Below, piece after piece: positions 33,922-42,454 of a stretch of DNA of 64,000 nucleotides. Below the pieces are notes generated by a model. It saw nothing but the letters and a program-made list of their open reading frames with translations, was not told the origin of the DNA and made no database searches. Position 1 is the first letter of the stretch, and each line of letters opens with the position of its first letter. Origin of the DNA: Providencia rettgeri (lineage in GTDB: Bacteria > Pseudomonadota > Gammaproteobacteria > Enterobacterales > Enterobacteriaceae); the NCBI RefSeq assembly GCF_023205015.1, contig NZ_CP096258.1:248001-312000 (forward strand). Direction: 5' to 3'. The position numbers were made by a program, and so were the translations under genes.

Positions 33922-34214
33922 AAAATATCCTTAACATTTTCTTTTTTATTTAAATATTTTTCTTCTGCATATTCAATCTCATTAATCTCCCTCGAATTGA
34001 AAATAAAAAAATCCATAATATCAATTTTAAATATTCTGGCGTATTCATTAAGCCTGTCAATATTAATTCGATTAATTCCCCGTTCGTAGCGGGATTGTTG
34101 TTGTTCACTCACTCCAATGATTTTAGATAAATTGTCTAGTGTCATTCCTTTCATTTTTCGATAATAGGTGATTTTATTTCCAATTATTCTTGATATAGGA
34201 TAGTAATTAGGCAT
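33918..34214 (-). CDS. MrpJ-like XRE-family regulator (3), coupled to an adhesin
   Basis: A 98-residue protein with an XRE helix-turn-helix (GNKITYYRKMKGMTLDNLSKIIGVSEQQQSRYERGINRINIDRLNEYARIF). It begins MPNYYPISRIIG, much like the cluster 2 regulator MSNYYPVSAVIG at 40977. Its stop overlaps the ATG of the next gene, an adhesin, so the two are translationally coupled. It follows the minor pilin genes of cluster 1. Confidence 0.75.
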   Translation of the reverse strand: MPNYYPISRIIGNKITYYRKMKGMTLDNLSKIIGVSEQQQSRYERGINRINIDRLNEYARIFKIDIMDFFIFNSREINEIEYAEEKYLNKKENVKDIL

Positions 34215-34254
34215 ACCGCTTTCCCCTATTCGAATTGATACAACAAAAAATTAA

Positions 34255-34752
34255 TTACTGATAGGTAAATGTAAATTCTAAATGGCTTTTAAATGAACCT
34301 GCAACCATACCACTGCCATAACCAGATACTCTTGCCGATAATGGAATTTCAACATTTCGCGTTTGAGTATTAACATTTGCGGTAATGGTATCGCCATTTT
34401 TTATTGTTGTTTTATTACCAGTATTTGCTAAATTTAATGCCACATTTTTCGCCGTACCATTATTAATAAAATGTTCAGTGACTATTGAGTCTGGCGTACC
34501 TGATATTTTCATTACAGCTTTGGTAGTGCCGACAGGGCAATTTTTTAACTTCACGGAAAAATCAACCCACGGAGATTTTTGCGTATCTTTGATATTCCAA
34601 ATGTTAATTTTTTTCAAATCAATTAAATAGTTGTTTTTTTCGACTTCACAAGGTGCAGCAATAACGACGCCATGCACTTTAATATTTGCAGTTAGCCCAA
34701 ATGCAGTTAAAGAACAGCTCATTAGTGATAGTAATAGAATAAAATGTCTCAT
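34255..34752 (-). CDS. Minor fimbrial subunit (cluster 1, second)
   Basis: A 165-residue pilin-type protein with a signal peptide MRHFILLLSLMSCSLTAFG. It has a conserved Cys pair (APCEVE, LKNCPVG) and a C-terminal strand HLEFTFTYQ for chaperone binding. The true start is the ATG at 34752; a longer reading from 34821 would run into the gene before it and has no signal peptide at its start. It is paralogous to 41417-41914, with many identical stretches (SPWVDFS, TAKNVALNLA). Confidence 0.82.
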   Translation of the reverse strand: MRHFILLLSLMSCSLTAFGLTANIKVHGVVIAAPCEVEKNNYLIDLKKINIWNIKDTQKSPWVDFSVKLKNCPVGTTKAVMKISGTPDSIVTEHFINNGTAKNVALNLANTGNKTTIKNGDTITANVNTQTRNVEIPLSARVSGYGSGMVAGSFKSHLEFTFTYQ

Positions 34753-34765
34753 GTTATTTTCTCTT

Positions 34766-35281
34766 TTATAAATAGGTAATTGTTGCCGTAATGTTGGCGG
34801 AAATAGTTCCCGGAGTGGCATTACCTAATGAGCTAAAAGCACGTGTGCGTAATGGAATATTAATATTCGCTTGCCCATTTGTCGGAACTTGTAATACTTT
34901 TTGGTTACCTAAAGCGGTTGTTCCATTACCATTTTGTAGTTGAACGGCTAGGTTTTTAGCCGTACCTTGGTTTTTGTATAAGCTTGCAGTATCCGCAGTA
35001 TCCGCGGTTCCTGTAAACGTCAGTTTTACCTGGTTAATAAAAGATGAACAATTATTTAGGCTAATATTAAATGTGTTCCAATTAGAACCTGAACTCGCAT
35101 TACGAAATACATCAGCAGAAATATTTTTTAGGTCAATATCAATATTATTCCCACCGGTAATATTGCAAGTTGCGGCTCGAATATTTCCGGTAAAGTTCAA
35201 TGTCACTGTGCTAGCAGCAAATAAATTTCCGCTGAATATTAAGCTACTAAGTAAAAGTAAATTTTTAGATATATTTTTCAT
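34766..35281 (-). CDS. Minor fimbrial subunit (cluster 1, first)
   Basis: A 171-residue FimF/PapF-like minor pilin with signal peptide (about 1-22, ending LFAAS). The pilin fold has Cys in RAATCNITGGNNIDIDL and SLNNCSSF and ends NITATITYL. It probably joins the tip adhesin to the shaft. Its paralogue in cluster 2 is at 41930-42445 in the same position. Confidence 0.83.
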   Translation of the reverse strand: MKNISKNLLLLSSLIFSGNLFAASTVTLNFTGNIRAATCNITGGNNIDIDLKNISADVFRNASSGSNWNTFNISLNNCSSFINQVKLTFTGTADTADTASLYKNQGTAKNLAVQLQNGNGTTALGNQKVLQVPTNGQANINIPLRTRAFSSLGNATPGTISANITATITYL

Positions 35282-35290
35282 TTTTTATTC

Positions 35291-36250
35291 CTACTCATAG
35301 CGAATATTTACAGTCGCGGAGGCATTCGCTGTACCCGGCGTGATGTTATCGGCCGTTTTGATATAGCGAGCTTTCCAATTAAACATATAATCACCAGCCG
35401 GTACATTATTTTGCAGGCTATTTAACGTGTTCAACTTGATCGGGTTATTATTTTTATCCAGCAATTGTATTGCCACGCCAGTGGCAGTATTAGTACCCGT
35501 TAGCCCTAATTTTCCTGTAGCGGTATCTTCATATTTAGAACTTGTGACCGTCGCTTTGATATTAGTACCCGCCATACAGCTTAATGTTATGGGAATATTG
35601 ATATTTGTACTGGTACTGCCAACAGAGGGAAATTGGGTATCATACCAATCCCCTAAGTTGATGGTAGGAACTGAATTTTTTAGTGAGCAACTGAGTACAT
35701 TTATTCGATAGTTAGTGGAAAAAGAAACAGTTGAAATATAAAAATTGGTACCTGTCTTTCTATTCTGTTGATAAAATCTAGCGAGTTGCCGAGTTGAAAT
35801 AATCCCACCAGAAGTAACGCGCCCCGTTTTTTCTATACGGATATCCCATGCTGGATTCGAGAATGTCCATGTAGTTGCCGTATATGGGCCATTGACAGGA
35901 AAGAAGGTATTTGATCCAAAGCTATTAATTCTCGCTTTGACACCAATACCATTAATTCCACTTACGGCCATACCATTACTGACTGGTGCTAGATAAATAC
36001 CAACTTGATTTCCGCCACAATCTTGACCAACACCATTAGTCGGGTTATAAGTCCCCGTATAAATCGGTAAAGATATCGATTTTAATTGATAAGACCTAGT
36101 GTCATCATATTGTATGTTGATTGTTTCATTAGGTATTGTTTTTTGTATATTTCTCCATGTAGGATTTTGCACACATGCTGCATTAGCATATCCTGAGTAT
36201 AAATATATACAACTCACTGACAATATTGTTCTATAAATAAAATTTTTCAT
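35291..36250 (-). CDS. Two-domain fimbrial tip adhesin (cluster 1)
   Basis: A 319-residue protein encoded just downstream of the usher. The signal peptide is about 1-24 (ending ANA). The N-terminal putative receptor-binding domain starts ACVQNPTWRNIQKTIPNETI; the C-terminal pilin domain starts near INVLSCSLKNSVPTINLGDW and ends ATVNIRYE. Position and two-domain design suggest the tip adhesin. The N-terminal domain differs strongly from that of the cluster 2 counterpart, while the pilin domain is conserved, which fits selection on the binding surface. Confidence 0.82.
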   Translation of the reverse strand: MKNFIYRTILSVSCIYLYSGYANAACVQNPTWRNIQKTIPNETINIQYDDTRSYQLKSISLPIYTGTYNPTNGVGQDCGGNQVGIYLAPVSNGMAVSGINGIGVKARINSFGSNTFFPVNGPYTATTWTFSNPAWDIRIEKTGRVTSGGIISTRQLARFYQQNRKTGTNFYISTVSFSTNYRINVLSCSLKNSVPTINLGDWYDTQFPSVGSTSTNINIPITLSCMAGTNIKATVTSSKYEDTATGKLGLTGTNTATGVAIQLLDKNNNPIKLNTLNSLQNNVPAGDYMFNWKARYIKTADNITPGTANASATVNIRYE

Positions 36251-36263
36251 TATTTACCCCTTA

Positions 36264-38774
36264 TTATCGGCAAACAGCAGTTGTTTTATATAACCCCATA
36301 TAGTTCGATATGCCTGCTAAGTTATAATTTACTTGGCACTGTTGTTTCTCGTTATATTGAATAATAAAATTGCCATTTTCAGCTAAGCCAGATAAATAAA
36401 TTTCACCATCATTACCCACTATATTATTTAGCTGTGGGTTATCTTTAAATATCGCCTGAGCACCAAAAGGTACGGGGTTACCATCAGCAAAGGTTAATAT
36501 CATGATGGCTCGGTACCCGACATTCGCCGCAAAGCTAGCTTTCACCAGAGCACCACGGCTTGGTGCAACACTTTGGCTGGTTAACTCCATTTCCGTATTT
36601 TCAGGTAGTTCAGAAGTGTCAATATCAATCACATTTTTACGATAAGCCGTGACATAAGGCACGAGTGCATAACCTTGGTTATTAGTAACAACCCCAGCTT
36701 GGTTTAAAATGGGAACATCGCCTGCATCTGGGACTTCAACAATCGCCGCGGTTTCCCCTAATTGTTGGCCGAGTACAAGGCCGCCAGAGTGAGCCACTAA
36801 GCTACCATTCACACCGTAATAAAGGTTATAGTTGTCTTTGCTATAGCCAGTGCCGCCTGAAACTTCACCATATTGGCCTTTATAAGAGGCGTTCATATTG
36901 CCGCTCGTACCTTGTTCTTGAGTGGTGAAACCCTGCTGCATGCTCCAATTTAAGCGGTTATTGAGTTGTGAAGCGGAAAGCCCAATACTGCCTGTGCTTG
37001 GGCCGTTGCTGCTACTATTACTGTTAAAGTTGTAATAGAAGGTGTTATCAAACACGGTAAATGGCACACTGACCGAAAACGCTAATTGATGGTCATCTTC
37101 ACTTTTCGTGCGGCTACCGGAAGTATATGAGTAGCTATTAGTATTTTTGTTATAGGTATAATTCAAACTATAACTGATGCCTTGCCAACTGTTGTTGTAA
37201 CCCACGGTAGCAGATTGTGTTTTACGGTCACTATTCCAGTAGTCTTCATTGATGTAGCCGACAGAGATTGAACCAAAGTTATCCCCTAAGTTTTGGCTGA
37301 GGGTGATTTCACCGCGATTACGGCGTCGTTCAATTTCTGGAGCATAGTTTGTATTTCTATAACCATCAAAGACTTCCGCTAAACTATAAAAACCTTTAGT
37401 GGAATAGCGGTAACCCGCTAATGCGATATTCGTACCAATATCGTTGATATTTTTGTTATAGCGGAAGCGGTATGATTGACCTTTCTCCTTAACATCATTA
37501 CTTAGCGTTGAATTTGCATGAGTAACGTCAATGGATAATGCACCAAATCGCCCAAGGTTTTGGCCTGCACCGATGGAGTAAGATTGGTAATGCTCACTCA
37601 CTTGGCTACCACCATAAGCGGTAATACCATATGGTAGACCATAGATTAAGGTAAATTGGCCAAATTTTGTTTTATCAATGCTACTGTCATAAGCGCGGTA
37701 TTCCCCGCCCGTTACGCTATAAGAAAAATATCCTTCACGCTGCAATACGGGTAATGAAGCAAAAGGAACGATTTGATATTGCTCGCTACCGTTGGATTCT
37801 TTGATGGTGACATGCAAATCACCGCTTCCCCCTGTTGGGTATAAGTCATTGATTTTAAAAGGGCCTGCAGCCACCTCGGTTTGGTAGATAATGTAACCAT
37901 TTTGGCGGATCGTCACCTGTGCGTTGCTACGAGCAATCCCACGTACAACGGGCGCATAGCCGCGTAAACTCTCAGGGGACATATCATCATCTGTCGCAAG
38001 TTGGGCACCCCGAAATGGCACGCTATCAAAAACCATCGAAGGTGAGACACTATCCCCCAAGGTCAACTGACTTTTGATGCGATTAATACCGCGTGATGCG
38101 TAGGTATAGATGGTATCCCATTTACCGGATTGGTCGGTACTACTTGACCATGTGGTGTAATTGCGTAACCGCCATGCTCCAATATTTAAGCCAGGTCTTA
38201 AATTTACATAATGGGATGTGTTATCCGAGCCACTACTTTTACGATCGTAATTCTTAGAGCCGTTATAGCTATAATTTAATAGCAGTGCGTTGATCCCATT
38301 ATCGATATTGGCTAAGTCAACGTAACCCCTTGGGTTTCTATCCAATGCGATTTGGGGGATGCTTAAATATAAACGTTGAGAATCAAACTCAAAATTACTT
38401 GTGGCATCAGGGATCGCGGCAAGGTTTACACAGTGGCTTCCTGCGGTTTGTAATTCAGGGTATTCGGCTGTTTTGATACCAAACTCTTTAATATCAGCCA
38501 GTGATAAACACGGAACTAATTGGTTACGGCTATTTTTTTCAAATTTAAGATTTTTAGCACCAATTAAGTTGGTGTTGACATAAATATCAACATAGTAATC
38601 ACCCGCTAATTGTTCATTATTCTCGAACTGTGACAAATCAACCGAATCTTTATTCGGTAGCTCTAAAAAGTCAGGATCAAAGTAGACATTATTTTCTATT
38701 TTTTCTTCAGCATATAGCGATGCGGTATAGCCTAAATATAATAGCAGGCCTAGAGATATTTTATTTATTTTCAT
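36264..38774 (-). CDS. Fimbrial outer-membrane usher (cluster 1)
   Basis: An 836-residue FimD/PapC-type usher. The signal peptide MKINKISLGLLLYLGYTASLYA precedes the N-terminal chaperone-binding domain (YFDPDFLELPN), the beta-barrel with the plug region, and C-terminal domains ending with a Cys pair (KQQCQVN and TAVCR). Very similar to the usher at 43466, with identical stretches such as RRNRGEITLSQNLGD. The ATG at 38774 is chosen; a TTG at 38786 would precede the signal sequence. Confidence 0.93.
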   Translation of the reverse strand: MKINKISLGLLLYLGYTASLYAEEKIENNVYFDPDFLELPNKDSVDLSQFENNEQLAGDYYVDIYVNTNLIGAKNLKFEKNSRNQLVPCLSLADIKEFGIKTAEYPELQTAGSHCVNLAAIPDATSNFEFDSQRLYLSIPQIALDRNPRGYVDLANIDNGINALLLNYSYNGSKNYDRKSSGSDNTSHYVNLRPGLNIGAWRLRNYTTWSSSTDQSGKWDTIYTYASRGINRIKSQLTLGDSVSPSMVFDSVPFRGAQLATDDDMSPESLRGYAPVVRGIARSNAQVTIRQNGYIIYQTEVAAGPFKINDLYPTGGSGDLHVTIKESNGSEQYQIVPFASLPVLQREGYFSYSVTGGEYRAYDSSIDKTKFGQFTLIYGLPYGITAYGGSQVSEHYQSYSIGAGQNLGRFGALSIDVTHANSTLSNDVKEKGQSYRFRYNKNINDIGTNIALAGYRYSTKGFYSLAEVFDGYRNTNYAPEIERRRNRGEITLSQNLGDNFGSISVGYINEDYWNSDRKTQSATVGYNNSWQGISYSLNYTYNKNTNSYSYTSGSRTKSEDDHQLAFSVSVPFTVFDNTFYYNFNSNSSSNGPSTGSIGLSASQLNNRLNWSMQQGFTTQEQGTSGNMNASYKGQYGEVSGGTGYSKDNYNLYYGVNGSLVAHSGGLVLGQQLGETAAIVEVPDAGDVPILNQAGVVTNNQGYALVPYVTAYRKNVIDIDTSELPENTEMELTSQSVAPSRGALVKASFAANVGYRAIMILTFADGNPVPFGAQAIFKDNPQLNNIVGNDGEIYLSGLAENGNFIIQYNEKQQCQVNYNLAGISNYMGLYKTTAVCR

Positions 38775-38800
38775 GATAAAGCCCAACTTATTTTATAGTT

Positions 38801-39469
38801 TTATATTTTCTTTTCGAGTGCTTCTGGCGCTGCACCATAATCATTAATAACTTCCCATTTTATTGTCCCATTACTATTTGAGTTATTAACCTCGAAAGTC
38901 GCACTTGAGAAAGGTGCCGCATAAGAAACGTCATTAGCCTTTGTTCCATTAAAACTGATGCTCTGGAAATTCATAAAATATGGCGTTGGGTTTTTAACCG
39001 TAATTTTATTTCCAGATTTTGACCACACTAATTTTTTTTGCTCTTCAATAAAATCAACATCTTTTAATCCCTTGGGGCGATAAATTAATTTCATTTGCGT
39101 TTTAAAGGCAATTTGTAATGAGTTTTCTGTTCTTTCTGTTGCTGGAATAGTTTTTATATTTAGCCAGAATAATGACTCTCTATCATTAGGTAATTTATTT
39201 TCTGTTAAAAATATTCTTAGTGCATTAGTTCTATCTGCATTTAGCCTAAATAATGGTGGTGTGATAGAAAAATCAGACTGTTTTTTTTCATCTATATTAT
39301 CTATCCAAGATTGAATCAAATAAGGGATTTTATCTGGATTTTCCACACTGATGCTGACATCTTTGTTTCCCTCGTTATAAATAACACGGGTTCCACCAAT
39401 AATAACACCAGCATTCGCAGTGTTTATTAGTGCCAATAAGGAAATAAAAATATAGATAATAGATTTCAT
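38801..39469 (-). CDS. Periplasmic fimbrial chaperone (cluster 1)
   Basis: A 222-residue PapD-like chaperone. The signal peptide (about 1-20) is followed by GVIIGGTRVIYNEGNKDVSISVEN, the first immunoglobulin-like domain with IPYLIQSW, and LFWLNIKTIP. The second domain carries KNPTPYFMNF. It folds subunits by donor-strand complementation and delivers them to the usher. Nearly identical along its length to the cluster 2 chaperone. Confidence 0.92.
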   Translation of the reverse strand: MKSIIYIFISLLALINTANAGVIIGGTRVIYNEGNKDVSISVENPDKIPYLIQSWIDNIDEKKQSDFSITPPLFRLNADRTNALRIFLTENKLPNDRESLFWLNIKTIPATERTENSLQIAFKTQMKLIYRPKGLKDVDFIEEQKKLVWSKSGNKITVKNPTPYFMNFQSISFNGTKANDVSYAAPFSSATFEVNNSNSNGTIKWEVINDYGAAPEALEKKI

Positions 39470-39494
39470 AATACCACCATTGATTATTATTAGA

Positions 39495-39520
39495 TAAGGC
39501 TTAAGTCCTTTTAAACCTTA
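39495..39520 (-). terminator. Intercistronic hairpin after major pilin (cluster 1)
   Basis: TAAGGCTTAA (39495-39504) and TTAAACCTTA (39511-39520) form a 10-bp stem (one G-U pair on the transcribed strand). Cluster 2 has a hairpin at the same place. It probably keeps the major pilin mRNA in excess over the assembly genes. Confidence 0.55.
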
Positions 39521-39528
39521 TTTATTAT

Positions 39529-40053
39529 TTAGTTATAATTGATTGTAAAAGTTGCTGTCGCATTAGCAGGACCAGGGGTCACAGCGCTAGACTTGGCAAT
39601 ATAACGTGCTCTGAAATCTAAATTATTTTCTACATTTTGTTTTAATGGATAAGTTTTAGAGGCAGTAAACAATGGCACGACTTTATTCTCATCATCAGTA
39701 ATTTGAATACCAACGCCAGTTGCAACGCCAGTTTCTTCTTTTAATTTAATAACTTCATCATCACCAACATAAGAATCCGCATCAAATTTCACTGAAGCCG
39801 TTGTTACGGTAGCAGGGCAATTAATTAATTTAATCGTAAATTTAGTTGCAGCAGCAGTGCTTCCTGCAGTTGGTAATGCGGTTTTAGATACTTTTCCGAG
39901 ATTTACTTTTAATGCATCAGAGCCAGCAGCTAATTCGCATGCTTGGTCGATGATTTCACCTGTAAAGTCGATAGTACCATCCGCCGCTAATGCATTATTA
40001 ACAGCAACGATTGAGGTTGCTGCAATTAATGATGCAAGTAAGTTCTTTTTCAT
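39529..40053 (-). CDS. Major fimbrial subunit (cluster 1)
   Basis: A 174-residue pilin. The signal peptide is about 1-23 (ending ALA), the mature protein begins ADGTIDFTGEIIDQACEL, the second Cys is in LINCPATV, and the C-terminal strand is TATFTINYN. As the first gene, with a hairpin after it, it is most likely the shaft subunit. Close paralogue of 46740-47264. Confidence 0.92.
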   Translation of the reverse strand: MKKNLLASLIAATSIVAVNNALAADGTIDFTGEIIDQACELAAGSDALKVNLGKVSKTALPTAGSTAAATKFTIKLINCPATVTTASVKFDADSYVGDDEVIKLKEETGVATGVGIQITDDENKVVPLFTASKTYPLKQNVENNLDFRARYIAKSSAVTPGPANATATFTINYN

Positions 40054-40109
40054 TTGTTTTTCTCCAAAAGATAATTATTTATTTTTCATTGAGTATATAA
40101 AAACAATAA

Positions 40110-40155
40110 TTACTCAACTGAAGAGTATTTTGAGACTATTTTTTAAAATAAACAA
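40110..40155 (-). promoter_or_regulatory. Conserved upstream block of fimbrial cluster 1
   Basis: A 46-bp block 57-102 bp upstream of the major pilin start resembles the block at 47322-47367 at the same distance in cluster 2. On the minus strand both read TTGTTT, 18 bp, AAAATA, a possible promoter. Beyond the block the two leaders diverge. Confidence 0.45.
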
Positions 40156-40609
40156 GTTTTGTTAAAATTGGAAATATATAATTAAATATTAAAGTATTTA
40201 ATTTTTTTAATTGAGTTAACACATTATGAGAGAGGGGTTGATATACTATATTGAACTAAGTTAAATATAATTTTTAATGATTATTTGACTAAAGTTAAAT
40301 AACGATATAAAGCTAAGAATAATTACAAGGAGGGATATAAATTTAATTTATCTCTCATATAGAGATTATTTGGAATTATCAATCTTTGGCACGTTAGGTA
40401 AAATGTAGTGATTGTTTTATTTGTATTGTCGAAAAACGAAAGTATAGTGTAATTGTCGGTTTTGGTAGGTCTAAATGTGCTCTGTCTTGTTTTTTAATTA
40501 AGTACCACTAGAGATGTAGTCTTAATTTTAGATGGTTTAACTAAGACTACATAGGCGAAGGTTGCTCTTATTTTGATAATAAAGAGCAACAACCTAAAAA
40601 TATGCAACA
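40156..40609. other. AT-rich spacer between the fimbrial clusters
   Basis: No gene is seen. It holds an 11-bp perfect inverted repeat, ATGTAGTCTTA (40514-40524) and TAAGACTACAT (40542-40552). A second imperfect hairpin lies near 40561-40597 (GGTTGCTCTT with AAGAGCAACAACC) and may end the cluster 2 transcript. No invertase gene or long flanking inverted repeats were seen, so phase inversion of the promoter is not supported. Confidence 0.4.
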
Positions 40610-40945
40610 TTATTTTTTGTTGATACTATTTGTACAAATTGAAATTTTTTCTGGCGATAATAGGCTTTCTGCTTGGAGTATTTTTCTTCTATTCTGTTGA
40701 TTGTTTATTGTGCTAACTGGTGCTGGAATGGCAAAATCAATAATTAATTCTTGAATATCAAGGTCGAGTATTTCAGAAATAAAATATAAAGTATCAACGT
40801 GAATTCGTATTTCCCCTAGTTCATGTCGAGATTGATGCTGCTGACTTATCCCGAGTAATGTGCTGAGTTGCTGAATACTCATGTTATGGTCTTTTCTTAG
40901 TGTGCGGATCCGTGCTCCGATAATTCTAGATGTGTTTTTTTTCAT
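40610..40945 (-). CDS. MrpJ-like XRE-family regulator (4)
   Basis: A 111-residue helix-turn-helix protein: IGARIRTLRKDHNMSIQQLSTLLGISQQHQSRHELGEIRIHVDTLYFISEIL. It shares QQHQSR and HVDTLY with the regulator at 32135, so the two terminal regulators of the clusters form a paralogous pair. The arginine and histidine in QSRHELG replace the usual RYE. The ATG at 40945 is chosen over a TTG at 40957. It is the last gene of cluster 2. Confidence 0.75.
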   Translation of the reverse strand: MKKNTSRIIGARIRTLRKDHNMSIQQLSTLLGISQQHQSRHELGEIRIHVDTLYFISEILDLDIQELIIDFAIPAPVSTINNQQNRRKILQAESLLSPEKISICTNSINKK

Positions 40946-40976
40946 ACTGATAACCAATAATGATTAAGTAAAAATA

Positions 40977-41255
40977 CTATAAAGAAAATGATTTTTTAAT
41001 TTCATAACCATTTTTAATTTTTGTTTTTTCATCTTCACTAAACGAAAAAAAGTAACTAATGTTAATATCAAAATAGTTGGAGTATTGTTTTAGCCTATCT
41101 ACCGATATTCGGTTATTTCCTCGTTCATAACGTAATTGTTGTTGCTCACTAATTCCAACCGTTTTAGCGAGAGTAACAAGAGAGAGTCCTTTATTTTTAC
41201 GCAATGACTTTATTTTATTACCAATGACTGCAGAGACAGGGTAATAATTGCTCAT
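40977..41255 (-). CDS. MrpJ-like XRE-family regulator (5)
   Basis: A 92-residue XRE protein that begins MSNYYPVSAVIGNKIKSLRKNKGLS and has VGISEQQQLRYERGNNRISVDRLKQYSNYF. It is the cluster 2 equivalent of the regulator at 33918, located after the minor pilins. A change of Ser to Leu (QQQLRYERG) distinguishes it. It lies 32 bp upstream of the next regulator. Confidence 0.75.
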   Translation of the reverse strand: MSNYYPVSAVIGNKIKSLRKNKGLSLVTLAKTVGISEQQQLRYERGNNRISVDRLKQYSNYFDINISYFFSFSEDEKTKIKNGYEIKKSFSL

Positions 41256-41416
41256 TATTTAACCTCATTGATTTTTTATTTTTAATAAGTAAAAAATGCC
41301 TTGTACCTTCAAGATACATCTATCAGGTACTATGGTTTCTATCTTGATTTAAATCATACGTATTCGAGCTATACAGTTTTCATTTGGGTATTAGTTACTA
41401 TAATAGCCAGACCTTG

Positions 41417-41914
41417 TTAATGATAAACAAATGTAAAATCAAGGTGGCTATTAAATGAACCGCTTGTCATTCCTGATCCATAACCCGCCATTCTCGCTGA
41501 TAGTGGAATGTCAATTGTGCGGGTTTGTTCATTGACCAGCGCTGCAATTTTTTCACCATTTTTTATCGTGGTTTTATTTGCATGGTGAGCTAAGTTTAAT
41601 GCGACATTTTTAGCAGAGCCGGTGTTGATAAAATAGTCAGTTGTGCCTGTGTCAGGTGTGCCTTTAATCTCCATAATGGCCTCTTTAGTGCCAATAGGGC
41701 AATTTTTCAATTTAATTGAGAAATCAACCCACGGTGAAGTTTGTGTATCTCGAATATTCCAAGCATTCACTTTTTTTAGGTCAATGACATGATTGATGGT
41801 TTCTAATTCGCAAGGCATCACTGCGACATAGCCATGTACGTTGATATTAATTTGTGGGTCTGCTGCCAATAGGGGACTGGAAGCAAGACAGAATAACAGT
41901 ATCATTTTCTTCAT
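41417..41914 (-). CDS. Minor fimbrial subunit (cluster 2, second)
   Basis: A 165-residue pilin-like protein: signal peptide about 1-18 (ending LLA), INVHGYVAVMPCELE, LKNCPIGTKEAIMEI and C-terminal HLDFTFVYH. It is the positional and sequence counterpart of 34255-34752. It follows the other minor pilin by 15 bp. Confidence 0.83.
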   Translation of the reverse strand: MKKMILLFCLASSPLLAADPQININVHGYVAVMPCELETINHVIDLKKVNAWNIRDTQTSPWVDFSIKLKNCPIGTKEAIMEIKGTPDTGTTDYFINTGSAKNVALNLAHHANKTTIKNGEKIAALVNEQTRTIDIPLSARMAGYGSGMTSGSFNSHLDFTFVYH

Positions 41915-41929
41915 GTTATATGCTCCGGT

Positions 41930-42445
41930 TTATAAATAGGTGATGGTGGCGGTGATATTGGCTGAAATAGATCCAGGCACGACATTACCTACTGCGCTAA
42001 ATGCACGGGTACGTAATGGGATAGCAATATCAGATTGCCCATTTAAGGGCACTTGTAATATTTTTAGATTACCTAATGGTGTGGCACCATCACCACTTTG
42101 TAATTGCACAGCGATATTCTGTGCAGTACCGAGATTTTTATATAAGCTGTTTATGTCAGCAGCATCTGCAGTGCCTGCAAATGTCAGTTTAATTTGGTTC
42201 ACAAATGAAGAGCAGTTATTTAAATAAATATCAAAATTTTTCCAGTCGGATCCTGTCTGCGCGCTATTAAATATATCAACCGGTAAACGCTTTAAGTCAA
42301 TATCAATATTGTTGCCGCCAGAGATATTACAGGTAGCGGCTTTGATATTGCCTGTGAAATTTAATATGACGTTATCTTCAGCATATGTATAAAAGCTAGA
42401 GATCAAGCTATTTATTATCAATAAGGAGTGCATTAAATTTTTCAT
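41930..42445 (-). CDS. Minor fimbrial subunit (cluster 2, first)
   Basis: A 171-residue minor pilin with signal peptide about 1-22 (ending TYA), NFTGNIKAATCNISGGNNIDIDL, LNNCSSFVNQIKLTFAGTAD and ending NITATITYL. It is the counterpart of 34766-35281, probably an adaptor between adhesin and shaft. Confidence 0.83.
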   Translation of the reverse strand: MKNLMHSLLIINSLISSFYTYAEDNVILNFTGNIKAATCNISGGNNIDIDLKRLPVDIFNSAQTGSDWKNFDIYLNNCSSFVNQIKLTFAGTADAADINSLYKNLGTAQNIAVQLQSGDGATPLGNLKILQVPLNGQSDIAIPLRTRAFSAVGNVVPGSISANITATITYL

Positions 42446-42454
42446 TATTTAATC

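Noticed and set aside
34752..34821. Extended N-terminus of the minor pilin at 34255-34752.
   Set aside because: The extension overlaps the end of the preceding gene and would bury the signal peptide; the ATG at 34752 has GAGA upstream.
40054..40609. Phase-variable invertible promoter for the fimbrial cluster.
   Set aside because: No tyrosine recombinase gene lies in the island and no long inverted repeats flank the promoter region; only an 11-bp repeat with a 17-bp loop was found.
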